This document shows, one piece after another, positions 9,162 through 19,500 of a stretch of DNA of 64,000 bases. A program made the translations under genes and the position numbers. Source of the DNA: an uncultured Bacteroidales bacterium (lineage in GTDB: Bacteria; Bacteroidota; Bacteroidia; Bacteroidales; UBA932); assembly GCA_947179325.1 (NCBI GenBank), contig CAMXAU010000008.1, positions 1 through 64,000 on the forward strand, given 5' to 3'. The notes beneath the pieces are model-generated. The model did no database searches and was not told the DNA's origin. It saw only the letters and a program-made list of their open reading frames with translations. The stretch's first letter is position 1; the number at the start of each line of letters is the position of its first letter.

Positions 9162-10001
9162 CTATTCCTCCTCGTTGTTAGCTGTTTCTTCTGTCTCTTC
9201 ACAGCAGCCGCAGCATTCTTCGTCCTGTGCAGCAGCGGCAGCGGACTTGAAATATGGCTCATAGTATTTTGCCCATGTGTTGATGGTGCTTCCAAGGGCG
9301 CGTGAAGTGATTGTGGCACCGCTGATGGCATCAACACCGCTGATGTCTCCATTGGCTCCACCCTTTACTACTGAGAACTTTACATCCCCGTCAGAGAATT
9401 TCTTGCCAGGGAACTGGCTGTAGAATGGCTCCTCTGCGATTTTTGCTCCAAGTCCAGGAGTTTCGCTCTTGTGGTCGAAAATGGCTCCTTCAATAGTCTG
9501 TCCATCTTCAGCCACAGCGATGTATCCCCAGATCGGGCCCCAGAGACCTGCGCCGTAGCATGGAATTACTGTTATGTCCTTCCCGTCGATGCTGAAGATG
9601 TATACAGGAAGCCTGAGCGATGCGAGAAGGTCTGTATTGCCGTTCTCTATCTGCTTGATGATGTCGTTCTGCTTCTTCAGGTCACCTGTAGTTGCCACAA
9701 CGATATCCTTCACGTTGTCTTTGCCTGTGTTCATCTCTCCGGCTGCCTTTCCGTAGCCGTCAACATAGAATGCCTCAGAAACCTTTTCAGCATAGAGCGC
9801 CATTACGTCTGTGTCCTCTTCAACCTTTACAGATGAGCTGGACTGTGTCGCTGCCATGAGCACCTTGGAAATGGTTTCAATCTTTATGTTCTCGTCCTGG
9901 CGTGGCTTCAGGGACATAGCTGCAAAAGCCAGAACCGCTGCAACCACCACTACAAGGACGGTCGAGTATATTACCGTATATGTATTACTGTTAGTATTCA
10001 T
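9162..10001 (-). CDS. nqrC: Na+-translocating NADH:quinone reductase subunit C, with CCxCC acidic tail
   Basis: NqrC has one N-terminal membrane helix (about 8-30) and a periplasmic domain carrying covalently bound FMN. The flavin attachment motif is SGATIT at 227-232, with Thr230 the expected attachment residue. The sequence ends in a tail not usual for the subunit: an Ala-rich stretch (254-258), then EECCGCCEE (261-269) and more acidic residues to 279. The four clustered cysteines could bind a metal or form disulfides; this is inference. It sits between nqrB (14 bp) and nqrD (3 bp). Confidence 0.95.
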   Translation of the reverse strand: MNTNSNTYTVIYSTVLVVVVAAVLAFAAMSLKPRQDENIKIETISKVLMAATQSSSSVKVEEDTDVMALYAEKVSEAFYVDGYGKAAGEMNTGKDNVKDIVVATTGDLKKQNDIIKQIENGNTDLLASLRLPVYIFSIDGKDITVIPCYGAGLWGPIWGYIAVAEDGQTIEGAIFDHKSETPGLGAKIAEEPFYSQFPGKKFSDGDVKFSVVKGGANGDISGVDAISGATITSRALGSTINTWAKYYEPYFKSAAAAAQDEECCGCCEETEETANNEEE

Positions 10002-10015
10002 ACCTATATATAATA

Positions 10016-11206
10016 TTAAGCGATTTTAACTTTTTTTGCCCTTCTCTTGATTGAGCTTGATATGACATAGTGGTCAATCAGCGGTGCGAAGGTGTTGAGG
10101 AGCAGGATGGCGAGCATCATTCCCTCTGGATATCCAGGGTTGAAAAGCCTTACTGTCACTGCAAGTGCACCGATGAGGAAGCCGTATATCCATTTGCCGC
10201 ATTCTGTCTGGGCAGCGGTTACCGGGTCGGTAGCCATGAATACTGTTCCGAATGCGAAGCCGCCCATTACAAGCTGGTAGTATCCAGGAAGGTCAGTTAT
10301 TCCGCCGAAATATCCAAGGTAGCCGATTGCAAGTCCTCCAAGTACTGAAGAGAACATGATCTTCCAGCTGGCAACTCCAGTGAAGATAAGTATTGCGGCG
10401 CCGATGAGGATAGCGATTACGGAAGTCTCTCCGACAGATCCTGGCACAGTTCCGATGAACATGTCCATGAAGCTTGTCCCTGCGCTCTGCAGACCTTCGA
10501 TAGAAGGGTGTGCAAGAGGTGTTGCGCCAGAGAATCCGTCAATGATTCCGTTGCCGCATTCATATGCCTTTCCCTCAGCCATGTACCTTGCGACTCCGCC
10601 TGTCCATACTGTGTCTCCTGACATCTTGCTCGGATATGAGAAGAAGAGGAATGCACGTGTGAGGAGTGCCGGGTTCCAGATATTCATTCCTGTGCCTCCG
10701 AAAATCTCCTTTCCGATGATGACAGCAAATGCGACTGCAATTGCAAGCATCCAGAGAGGAACGTCAACAGGGACGATAAGCGGAATGAGCATACCGGAAA
10801 CGAGGTAGCCTTCGCTGATCTCGTGTCCCTTGATCTGGGCTGAAACGAACTCTATGCCGAGTCCCACGATGTAGGAGACGAGATATAGAGGGATAACCTT
10901 TACAAGACCGTAAAGGAATGTCTGCCAGAAACCCCAGCCAAGCCCGAATGCGAGGTCGTGCTGATACCCGACATTCCACATTCCGAAAAGCATTGCAGGC
11001 ACGAGGGCCATCACTACTATAATAAGGAGTCTCTTCAGGTCGATGCTGTCCTTCACATGTGTTCCACGTGTGGTGACAGTGTTCGGGACAAAGAGAAATG
11101 TCTCAAATCCCTCGAAAGTCGACTGGAGAAATCCAAGCTTGCCACCTTTGCTGAAGGTAGGCTTTATCTTATCAATAAATTTTCTTAATCCGTTCATAAC
11201 TTTCAC
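10016..11206 (-). CDS. nqrB: Na+-translocating NADH:quinone reductase subunit B
   Basis: The largest membrane subunit of the NQR pump; it binds a covalent FMN and riboflavin and is central to Na+ translocation and quinone reduction. The 396-residue protein has many hydrophobic helices and the FMN motif DGFSGATPLA with Thr229 as predicted attachment site. GTGMNIWNPALLTRAF (171-186) is also typical. A second Met at residue 4 could be the start. It begins four bases after nqrA ends. Confidence 0.97.
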   Translation of the reverse strand: MKVMNGLRKFIDKIKPTFSKGGKLGFLQSTFEGFETFLFVPNTVTTRGTHVKDSIDLKRLLIIVVMALVPAMLFGMWNVGYQHDLAFGLGWGFWQTFLYGLVKVIPLYLVSYIVGLGIEFVSAQIKGHEISEGYLVSGMLIPLIVPVDVPLWMLAIAVAFAVIIGKEIFGGTGMNIWNPALLTRAFLFFSYPSKMSGDTVWTGGVARYMAEGKAYECGNGIIDGFSGATPLAHPSIEGLQSAGTSFMDMFIGTVPGSVGETSVIAILIGAAILIFTGVASWKIMFSSVLGGLAIGYLGYFGGITDLPGYYQLVMGGFAFGTVFMATDPVTAAQTECGKWIYGFLIGALAVTVRLFNPGYPEGMMLAILLLNTFAPLIDHYVISSSIKRRAKKVKIA

Positions 11207-11210
11207 TTGT

Positions 11211-12569
11211 TTAAGCCATTTCTTTCAACATGAGGTCGATTCCGCTGTTGAGGATCGACATCCATTCAACCTTGGACGGACATACGTATTCGCAGAGTGC
11301 GAGATCCTCGTCGAGAACCTCGTAGATTCCCAGCTCCTCCATCTTGTCGATGTTTCCTGCGAGGCAGGCCTTGATGAGATGTACAGGGAAGATGTCCATA
11401 GGGAGGACCTTGCCGTATACGTCGCTCATCAGGAATGCACGCTCGCCTCCGTGGAGGTTTGTGTCCATGTCGTACCTCTTGTTTGGCGTCAGCCATGAGA
11501 AGTATGCACGTGATGCGCTGAACAGGCTTGTCCTGAATGGCTTGCACCATCCGAACATTTCATATTCATTTCCTTCCTTGATCAGTGATACCTGGTTGTC
11601 ATAGAACCCGAGGAATCCCTCCGGACCTACGTTCGTACCGGTAAGCACGTCACCGCTGATGAAGCGGATGTCATTCGCAGAGTTGTCATAGTATTCCGCG
11701 ATGTCCTTCATTGACATTCCCGGAACGGCATTGACATAGCTCGGATCGATTGCACGTGGTCCTGTGACTGCAACTTTGCGTGAAAGGTCATATCTGCCTG
11801 TGTTGAACAGCTTGCCGATTGCAGCAAGCATAAGGAGCGATACCGTCCATACAGTCTCTCCCTTGCGGATAGGCGAGATGTGGTGAATCTGCACACCTAC
11901 GTTTCCAGCCGGGTGCTTGCCGCTGAAGGTGTGCTGGATTACATTCTCGATCTTGTGGAAAGGAGTTCCGCTGTAGTTCGCCTGGTTGATAGAGAAATGC
12001 ACGCCTCCGTCTGTCAGCTTGGCTATCGCATTTACACCTGTCTGGATGTTGTCGAATTCCTCCCTGAGGGCGTACTCTGTGTCGGCAGCAAGCGGTGCAG
12101 TGGAGAATGCAGAAACGAAGATGGCTTTAGGCTTGATCTGCGGATTGGCCAGGATTCCGTAAGGCCTCTGGATGAAAGCTGGCCAAAGGCCGCTTTTCAG
12201 CAGGGCTTCCCTGATCTGTTCAGCATTGAGGTCATTTACTTTCCTTGTACCGAAGTCAACGTATTTCTGCGTCTCATCGGCTTTGATGCGTACCTCAAGC
12301 AACTTTCTCTTTTCTCCCCTGACGATTTCTGCCACTGTCCCGCTTACAGGGGAAGTGAAGAGGATCTCCGGAGAAACCTTGTCGGCAAGAATAGGTGAGC
12401 CTGCCTGTACCGCATCTCCCTCCCTGACCAGAAGTCTTGGCATAAGTCCTTTGAAGTCAGTCGGCTTGATTGCAATTACGGTGCTCGCAACATTCTTGCT
12501 TGTCTTCTGGGCTGCAGCTCCTGAAATAGGAATGTTCAGCCCCTGTCTCAAATTAATGTTGTTTGACAT
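11211..12569 (-). CDS. nqrA: Na+-translocating NADH:quinone reductase subunit A
   Basis: A peripheral cytoplasmic subunit associated with the quinone site of the NQR complex. The 452-residue protein starts with the family N-terminus (LRQGLNIPISG, then a lipoyl-like segment LVREGDAVQAGSPILADK) and contains GYVCPSK-type sequence near the end (CEYVCPSKVEW). Length is standard. It is the first gene of the operon, downstream of a -7-like box at 12607-12614 on the minus strand, divergent from the helicase gene. Confidence 0.96.
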   Translation of the reverse strand: MSNNINLRQGLNIPISGAAAQKTSKNVASTVIAIKPTDFKGLMPRLLVREGDAVQAGSPILADKVSPEILFTSPVSGTVAEIVRGEKRKLLEVRIKADETQKYVDFGTRKVNDLNAEQIREALLKSGLWPAFIQRPYGILANPQIKPKAIFVSAFSTAPLAADTEYALREEFDNIQTGVNAIAKLTDGGVHFSINQANYSGTPFHKIENVIQHTFSGKHPAGNVGVQIHHISPIRKGETVWTVSLLMLAAIGKLFNTGRYDLSRKVAVTGPRAIDPSYVNAVPGMSMKDIAEYYDNSANDIRFISGDVLTGTNVGPEGFLGFYDNQVSLIKEGNEYEMFGWCKPFRTSLFSASRAYFSWLTPNKRYDMDTNLHGGERAFLMSDVYGKVLPMDIFPVHLIKACLAGNIDKMEELGIYEVLDEDLALCEYVCPSKVEWMSILNSGIDLMLKEMA

Positions 12570-12606
12570 TATAAAAACCGTTTTTAGTATTTTCGAAAAA
12601 CCGCCG

Positions 12607-12635
12607 CGAAGATAGTGATTTTTTTCGTATTTTCG
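12607..12635. promoter_or_regulatory. Divergent promoter region, nqrA / pcrA
   Basis: On the minus strand TATCTTCG (12607-12614) precedes nqrA; on the plus strand TATTTTCG (12628-12635) precedes the helicase ATG at 12644. Both differ by one base from TAnnTTTG. No clear -33 element was seen for either. Confidence 0.4.
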
Positions 12636-12643
12636 CAGCCGTT

Positions 12644-15184
12644 ATGGAAAACAATGCAAGTGCGATTTTAGAGGGGCTGAACAGTGAGCAGAAGCAGGCT
12701 GTCAGCTGTGTAGACGGACCGGTGCTTATCGTCGCCGGGGCAGGTTCAGGAAAGACGAGGGTGCTGACAAGCAGGATTGCCTACATCCTTGAGAGAGGTG
12801 AGGATCCTTCCGGAATTCTTGCGCTCACCTTCACAAAGAAGGCGGCGAGCGAGATGAAGGAGAGGATAGCCATGATGGTAGGGGAGAGGAAGGCCAGGAG
12901 GCTCTGGATGGGTACATTCCACTCCGTGTTCATCAGGTTCCTCAGGGAGTATTCGGAGAGTCTGGGGTATCCGCAGGCTTTTACCATATATGATACGAGC
13001 GATTCCCAGAGCGCAATCAAGACGTGCCTCAAGGAACTGCAGCTTGACGAGAAGGTCTACAAGCCTAAGGATGTCCTCAGCAGGATATCAATGGCCAAGA
13101 ACAATCTCGTCACGGCCGCTGCGTATTCAAGGAATGCAACGGCAATACAGAACGATGCCGCTGCGAAGAAGCCGAAGATCCATGAGATCTACCGCCTGTA
13201 TGATGCAAAGTGCAGGCAGGCTGGGGTGATGGACTTCGATGATATCCTTCTCAACATGAACATCCTTCTCAGGGACAACCATGAGGCCCTTGAGTCCATC
13301 GCCGGCAGGTTTCACCACATAATGGTGGACGAGTACCAGGACACGAACCTTGCACAGTACCTTATACTTAAGAAGCTGGCATCCTTCCACAGGAACCTTT
13401 GCGTGGTAGGCGATGACTCACAGTCAATCTATGCTTTCCGCGGTGCGAAGATTGAGAATATCCTTAATTTCCAGAAAGACTATCCGGACAACAGGACTTT
13501 CCGCCTTGAACAGAACTACCGCTCGACCCAGACCATTGTTGATGCGGCTAACTCTGTCATAGCAAAGAACAGCGCAAGGATACCGAAGAAATGCTTCTCG
13601 GCAGGGGATGTGGGTGAGAAGATAAAGCTGATACAGGCATATACAGAGCAGGAGGAGGCACTCCTGATTGCGGCAGGTATTGTCTCAAGGGTGCAATATG
13701 ACCATGCGCAGTACCAGGATTTCGCCATATTGTACCGGACAAACTCGCAGTCCCGTGCACTTGAGGAGGCTCTCCGCAAGAGGAGTCTCCCCTATATGAT
13801 ATATTCCGGAAACTCATTCTACGAGAGGATGGAGGTGAAGGACATGATGGCATATCTTAAGCTCGCGGTGAACCCCAATGATGACGAGTCTTTCAAGAGG
13901 GTTGTGAACAAGCCTGCCAGGGGAATCGGCGACACATCGATGGCTGCCCTTGTCGCGGCAGCAACGGAAAAGGGGTGCTCGCTTCTTAAGGCGGCTTTCC
14001 TTGATGACCTTGAAAGATATGGCCTTAAGCAGGCGGCAATCGGGAAAATCAGGGCTTTTGCGCAGATGATGGCCGGATATGCGGCGAAGGTGGAGACGGA
14101 GGATGCCCACAGGATTGCGACCTCGCTTTCGGATGCCTCGGGGCTGTATCTGTCATATAAGCAGGACACATCCATTGAAAGCCAGGCGCGCGCAGCCAAT
14201 ATAGAGGAACTGATGAATGGCGTGAAGTCGTATGTCGAGGAACGCCATAATGAATATTTCGAGGACATGCAGGCGGAGGGCACGATTGAGGATGGTGCTG
14301 AGATGTCAGAGGGGGATTTCCCTGTCGTCACCCTGTCCGACTATCTGGAGAATGTCTCTCTGCTCAGTGCTGTTGACGTTGAGGACGGGGAGGATGTCAA
14401 CAACAAGATTTCAATGATGACGGTGCATTCATCCAAGGGACTGGAATATCCATATGTATATATAGTAGGCCTGGAGGAGAACATATTCCCTTCTGGCGGA
14501 ATGCTGGCCTCGGAAAGTGAAATCGAGGAGGAGAGGCGGCTTTTCTATGTGGCTGTGACAAGGGCCAAGAAAGCTGTCAGCTTCTCTTTTGCCGCTACCA
14601 GGATGCGTAACGGAAAGCATGAGTCCAACAGGCCGAGCCGGTTTGTCCGGGAGGTTGACAGGCAGTATATAGAGAATCCGCTTTCTGAGAATGATGAGCA
14701 GGACAATGCCGGGTTTGCCGGGGGATTTGGCTCCAGGTCCTATGGAGGCGGTGCGTCAGGATACGGCCAGGCCAGGGGATATGGCCAGGGAAGAGGCCAG
14801 TATGCCGGCGTGCAGAGGAGCGGTGGAAATGCCTATGGCGACCGGAATGGAGGGCGCAATGAAAGCGGATATGCCTATGGCCGTTCCGGTGCGGTAAAGG
14901 TGGAGCGCCCTGCCCAGCGTCCTGTCCCACAGGCTCCGAAGTCCGGTGTAGCAACAGTGCGCAGGCCTAATGCCGCTGTCCCTGCAAGGGTGCCGGATTC
15001 GTCATTTGTGCCGACCCCTGTGCTTGAACTGAAGGCCGGGATGAGGGTGGAGCACAACCGTTTCGGCTTCGGTGACCTGCTGGAGATAACAGGTGACAAT
15101 TCCGGGATGAAGGCGAAGATAAAGTTCGATGACTATGGGGAGAAGATACTCTTGCTGAACTATGCAAAGCTCCGTAAAGCCTGA
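12644..15184 (+). CDS. pcrA: UvrD/PcrA-type superfamily 1 DNA helicase
   Basis: A 3'-5' ATP-dependent helicase for DNA repair and removal of stalled complexes. The 846-residue protein has Walker A GAGSGKT (32-38), Walker B DEYQDTN, GDDSQSIYAFRGA, the QNYRST motif, TVHSSKGLEYPYV and VAVTRAKK, all typical of UvrD/PcrA. Residues about 690-745 form a Gly/Tyr/Arg/Gln-rich, probably disordered linker (SYGGGASGYGQARGYGQGRG within it), followed by a Pro/Ala-rich stretch and a C-terminal PcrA-type Tudor-like domain (VEHNRFGFGDLLEI). The linker length and composition are unusual. It is transcribed alone, divergent from nqrA. Confidence 0.94.
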   Translation: MENNASAILEGLNSEQKQAVSCVDGPVLIVAGAGSGKTRVLTSRIAYILERGEDPSGILALTFTKKAASEMKERIAMMVGERKARRLWMGTFHSVFIRFLREYSESLGYPQAFTIYDTSDSQSAIKTCLKELQLDEKVYKPKDVLSRISMAKNNLVTAAAYSRNATAIQNDAAAKKPKIHEIYRLYDAKCRQAGVMDFDDILLNMNILLRDNHEALESIAGRFHHIMVDEYQDTNLAQYLILKKLASFHRNLCVVGDDSQSIYAFRGAKIENILNFQKDYPDNRTFRLEQNYRSTQTIVDAANSVIAKNSARIPKKCFSAGDVGEKIKLIQAYTEQEEALLIAAGIVSRVQYDHAQYQDFAILYRTNSQSRALEEALRKRSLPYMIYSGNSFYERMEVKDMMAYLKLAVNPNDDESFKRVVNKPARGIGDTSMAALVAAATEKGCSLLKAAFLDDLERYGLKQAAIGKIRAFAQMMAGYAAKVETEDAHRIATSLSDASGLYLSYKQDTSIESQARAANIEELMNGVKSYVEERHNEYFEDMQAEGTIEDGAEMSEGDFPVVTLSDYLENVSLLSAVDVEDGEDVNNKISMMTVHSSKGLEYPYVYIVGLEENIFPSGGMLASESEIEEERRLFYVAVTRAKKAVSFSFAATRMRNGKHESNRPSRFVREVDRQYIENPLSENDEQDNAGFAGGFGSRSYGGGASGYGQARGYGQGRGQYAGVQRSGGNAYGDRNGGRNESGYAYGRSGAVKVERPAQRPVPQAPKSGVATVRRPNAAVPARVPDSSFVPTPVLELKAGMRVEHNRFGFGDLLEITGDNSGMKAKIKFDDYGEKILLLNYAKLRKA

Positions 15185-15241
15185 GAAAAGTTTTCCTGAA
15201 AATATTTTATGAAAAATAAGGCCTGGTAAAGAAAAAAGACA

Positions 15242-15249
15242 TATCTTTG
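15242..15249 (+). promoter_or_regulatory. -7 box upstream of the DUF4493/DUF6359 lipoprotein
   Basis: TATCTTTG fits TAnnTTTG exactly and lies 44 bp before the ATG at 15294. No TTTG at the usual -33 distance. Confidence 0.5.
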
Positions 15250-15293
15250 CCGGGTCTTCTTGCTGCTGTGGTCGCGGAATAGAGGAGAAAGAT

Positions 15294-16397
15294 ATGAAAA
15301 GCGGTGGAAATCCCTTAAGGGGATTCTGTATGGCAGCTTCTGCCATGATGTTCTGTATTATTGCATTTGTTTCATGCTCAAGGCATGGGAGAGGAGGTGA
15401 AGGGGCTATTGTGCTCCATGTCGATGAGGGTGTGCTGGCCCTGATGTCAAAGGCTTCGGCTGCTGAGATTCCGGACACCAATGAATTTATCCTGGAAATA
15501 TATGGTCCCGATGGTGCTGTGGTGTATTCCGGACTGTACGGTAATTCTCCAGAGGTAATCTCTGTCCCGGCCGGCAGCTGCAATATAAGGATACGTTCCT
15601 GTGAATTCACCAGGCCGCAGTTCGCCTGTCCGCAATACGGTGATGACCAATGTGTCGTTGTCCCTTCCGGAGGCACTGTGGATGTAACCTTGAACTGCCG
15701 GCAGGTCAATTCCGGGATAAAGCTGAATATAGACAGCGGGTTCCTGACAGCCTACCCAGCTGGCGCCCTTCTGCTTAAGGCGTCTTCAGGCAGCCTTGTG
15801 TACAGCTATTCGGAAAAGAGGGTCGCGTATTTCCAGCCTGACAATGTCTCCCTTGTCTTGAGCAATAACGGCAAGGATGAGGTCCTCATGACCAGGGGAC
15901 TTGCGGCGCGTGAGGTGCTGGTCGTCAATGTCGGTGTCAGCGGCACATCGCAGTCCGGCAGCGGGATATCGGTGCAGGTGGATACTTCGAGGATATGGAG
16001 TGCGGAGGATTATGTGATAGGAGGCTCATCCGGCAAGGGGGATTCGCCGGAAAATGCCATGGGGGTCGCCCAGGCCCGTGCCAGTGCCGGGATGACCAAG
16101 GTATGGGTAAGCGGATATGTCGTCGGGGGAGACCTTACATCATCTGCGTCCGGAATCTCGTTTTCTGCCCCGTTCAAGAGCAATACGAATATTGCAATTG
16201 CGGCCAGGTCATCGGTTGCGGACAAAAATTCGTGCCTTTCAGTCCAGCTTCCTGCCGGTGAGGTCCGTGATGCGCTTAACCTTGTGGCGAACCCCTCTGT
16301 GCTCGGGAGACAGGTGCTGCTGTACGGTGATATCGTGGATGCCTACTTCGGGCTGGTCGGCATCAAGAATGTCACTGAATATCGGGTGAAACAGTGA
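15294..16397 (+). CDS. DUF4493/DUF6359-type lipoprotein
   Basis: A 367-residue lipoprotein: hydrophobic signal region followed by Cys28 (IIAFVSCS). Residues about 35-220 resemble DUF4493 domains (EFILEIYGPDGAVVYSG, then VSVPAGSCNIRIRS-like strands). Residues about 240-367 resemble DUF6359, an OB-fold-like domain common in Bacteroidales surface lipoproteins (VWVSGYVVGGDL, then LYGDIVDAYFGLVGIKNV). Function is unknown. It has its own promoter and lies 138 bp upstream of the glycan-uptake susC, so it may be an added surface component of that locus. The domain names rest on pattern recall, not a search. Confidence 0.65.
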   Translation: MKSGGNPLRGFCMAASAMMFCIIAFVSCSRHGRGGEGAIVLHVDEGVLALMSKASAAEIPDTNEFILEIYGPDGAVVYSGLYGNSPEVISVPAGSCNIRIRSCEFTRPQFACPQYGDDQCVVVPSGGTVDVTLNCRQVNSGIKLNIDSGFLTAYPAGALLLKASSGSLVYSYSEKRVAYFQPDNVSLVLSNNGKDEVLMTRGLAAREVLVVNVGVSGTSQSGSGISVQVDTSRIWSAEDYVIGGSSGKGDSPENAMGVAQARASAGMTKVWVSGYVVGGDLTSSASGISFSAPFKSNTNIAIAARSSVADKNSCLSVQLPAGEVRDALNLVANPSVLGRQVLLYGDIVDAYFGLVGIKNVTEYRVKQ

Positions 16398-16474
16398 AGT
16401 GTCTTGGGCTGATTACAGAACCTGGTTTTAACTTTTGTGTCTTTGACATATTTTTGTTGGAATTGTTTGAACAT

Positions 16475-16505
16475 GTTGCTGGATTTATAATAAATCGTAA
16501 CTTTG
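16475..16505 (+). promoter_or_regulatory. Promoter of the susC-susD-GH18 operon
   Basis: GTTG (16475-16478), 19 bp, then TAACTTTG (16498-16505), close to TTTG-N19-TAnnTTTG. It lies 30 bp before the ATG that begins the susC signal peptide at 16536. Confidence 0.65.
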
Positions 16506-16535
16506 TGGACTTTTTATTAACCAATCTAATTAATT

Positions 16536-19500
16536 ATGTTTAAGACATTCAAATTGTCAATGCTCCGGTACTGTATGGCGGTACTCATTGCCGTTACGGT
16601 ATCGGGCATGCTTTCGCCTGCTGCCAATGCTCAGGAACAGGCGAGGGGGGGGTATCTCGGGTATAATTACAGATAACCAGGGACCTGTCGCCGGTGCCGC
16701 TGTCATGATAAAGGGCGGAACGGGCGGAGTAACCACCGGTATCGACGGTGATTATACTCTTTATGGAGTAAAGAACGGGGATGTAATCGTCATTTCCCTC
16801 CTCGGCTATGAAGAACTTGAAATCCCTTATAACGGACAGTCTGTCCTCAATGCAGTTCTTCAGGTTTCATCAGAATTCCTCGATGAGGTCGTCGTTACGG
16901 CACTCGGTATCAAAAGGGAGGAAAAAACTCTTGCGTACAATGTACAGAAAGTCTCTTCTGAGGAATTGACTGCTGTAAAGGATGCCAACTTCGTGAATTC
17001 GCTGGTCGGCAAGGTTGCAGGTGTGCAGATCCAGTCCGGTGCCAGTGGACCAGGAAGTTCTACGCGCGTAGTGATGCGTGGTATGAAGTCCATAGAGAAG
17101 AACAATGCAGTGCTCTATGTGATTGACGGTGTGCCTATGTACAACAAGAGCTTCGGCGGGACAGGAGGAGTGATGGCTGAAGCTGTCGGCTCAGAAGCTG
17201 CGGCCGACATAAATCCCGATGACATCGAATCTGTCAATATGCTTACAGGACCGTCTGCGGCTGCGCTTTATGGTTCTGACGCAGCAAATGGTGTAATCAT
17301 AATCAACACCAAGAAGGGTGCAGAGGGCAAGACTACAGTGACTCTCAGCAACAGCACGACATTCTCTACAGCCTATATGATGCCAGGAATGCAGGACAGG
17401 TATGGAGTCAGCTCCGGCTACAGCAACTGGGGAGCGTCACTTCCGGAAAGCTACAGCTATGATCCGCGCAAGTTCTTCAATACGGGGACAAATGTTATCA
17501 ACTCAGTCTCTCTTTCTACAGGAAATTCAAAGAACCAGACTTACATCTCGGCATCTACGACAAATACTACCGGTATCGTTCCGGAGAGTAGATACAATCG
17601 TTATAATTTCACTGCCCGCAATACAACAAAGTTTGCGCAGGATAAGCTGATTCTTGATTTTGGTGCAAGCCTCATCATGCAGAATGACCATAATCTGGTG
17701 TCACAGGGAAGCTATTTCAACCCGCTTCCTGCACTTTATCTTTTCCCGAGGGGAGATAATTTTGACGAGGTCCGTCTATATGAGCGCTGGGACCCTATAA
17801 ATGGTGTCAATACACAGTATTGGCCTTATTCTGAGGGTGCACATAATATGCAGAACCCTTATTGGATCCAGAACCGCAATAACCGTGACATGAACAAGAG
17901 GCGCTATATGCTCAATGCATCGCTTCAGTACAATATCACACCTTGGCTCAATGTTGTGGCGAGAACCAGGCTTGATGAGTCTACTTATAAGCAGACAACA
18001 AAGTATTACGCAGGTACGCTTACCACTTTCGCCGGTGAAAACGGAGGATACAAGCTGGACAATATGACCGACCGCTCTTTCTATGGTGATATCATCGCAA
18101 ATGTAGACAAGAAATGGGGAGACTGGAGGCTGATTGCCAATGTCGGAGGATCAATCAATGACCAGCGTTATTATATGTCACGTGCAGCCGGTGACCTGAT
18201 ATTCCCTAATCATTTTGCTGCGAATAACCTTAATACATCAGTAAACTACAAGGGCAACGAGGAGGGATGGCATGACCAGTCCCAGTCTGTGTTTGCTTCG
18301 GTTGAACTCGGATGGAGGAATTCTATATTCCTGACTGCAACCGGACGTAATGACTGGCCGTCACAGCTTGCCTACACTGCAAATAAATCATTCTTCTACC
18401 CGTCTGTTGGTCTGTCTGTAGTCGTTTCTGAACTTGTGAATCTGCCAAGATGGTTCTCGTTCATGAAAGTACGTGGCTCTTATTCCAAAGTGGCGACTCC
18501 ATTTGACAGATTTCTGTCGAATCCGAGCTATAAATATAATGACCAGACACATAACTGGTCAAAGAGTGATACCTATCCGGCATATGACCTGAAGCCGGAG
18601 GATACACGTTCATGGGAGCTTGGACTCAACATGAGGTTTTTTGAAAGCCTTAGCCTGGATGTGACATATTACCGTTCGAATACATATAACCAGACCATAT
18701 ATGCTCCTCTTTCAGCAGCGTCCGGATATAAGAATTTCGTTGCGCAGACTGGAAATATCCAGAATCAGGGAGTTGAGCTTGCAGTCGGATACAGCAACAG
18801 CTGGGGAGGCTTCGGCTGGGACAGCGGCCTGACATTCACTTTCAATGAGAATGTGATCAAGGAACTTGCACATGGTATCCCTGACCCGACAACAGGCGTT
18901 CCGGTAGATGTCACGGAAATCAACAAGGACTGGCTGGGAGCATCCAATATTGCACCGCGCGTCATACTCCGTGAAGGAGGTTCACTTTCAGATATCTATG
19001 CACACCATGTGATTGCACATGACCTTAATGGCAATGTGGATGTAGACAATAATGGAAATATAAAGATGACTTCGGTGGAGCCGTTCAAGATTGGCTCGCT
19101 TGCTCCTAAGGCTAATATCGGATGGAGCAACACCTTCAGCTATGAAGGAGTATCTCTTGGAGTTGTCCTTACTGCACGTATCGGAGGACTTGTGTATTCA
19201 GCTACACAGGGTATCCTTGATTATTATGGTGCTTCTGAAGTTTCTGCTGATGTGAGGGATGCCGGCGGCATTCCTGTCAACTACGGACTTCTTCCGGCAG
19301 AGAAATATTATACAGGTATCAGTACTGCACAGGGCGGATATGCTGCATATTATGTCTATGATGCTACAAATATCCGTCTGCAGGAGCTGACATTGAACTA
19401 TACACTTCCGCAGAAATGGTTCAATGACAAGATGCGTATGACAGTCGGCTTTGTGGCAAGGAACCTCGCCATGATATATTGCAAGGCTCCGTTTGATCCG

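Noticed and set aside
16588..16640. ATG 16588 as the genuine start of the SusC
   Set aside because: It gives no signal peptide and an odd Arg-rich start; the other frame upstream encodes a clear signal peptide.
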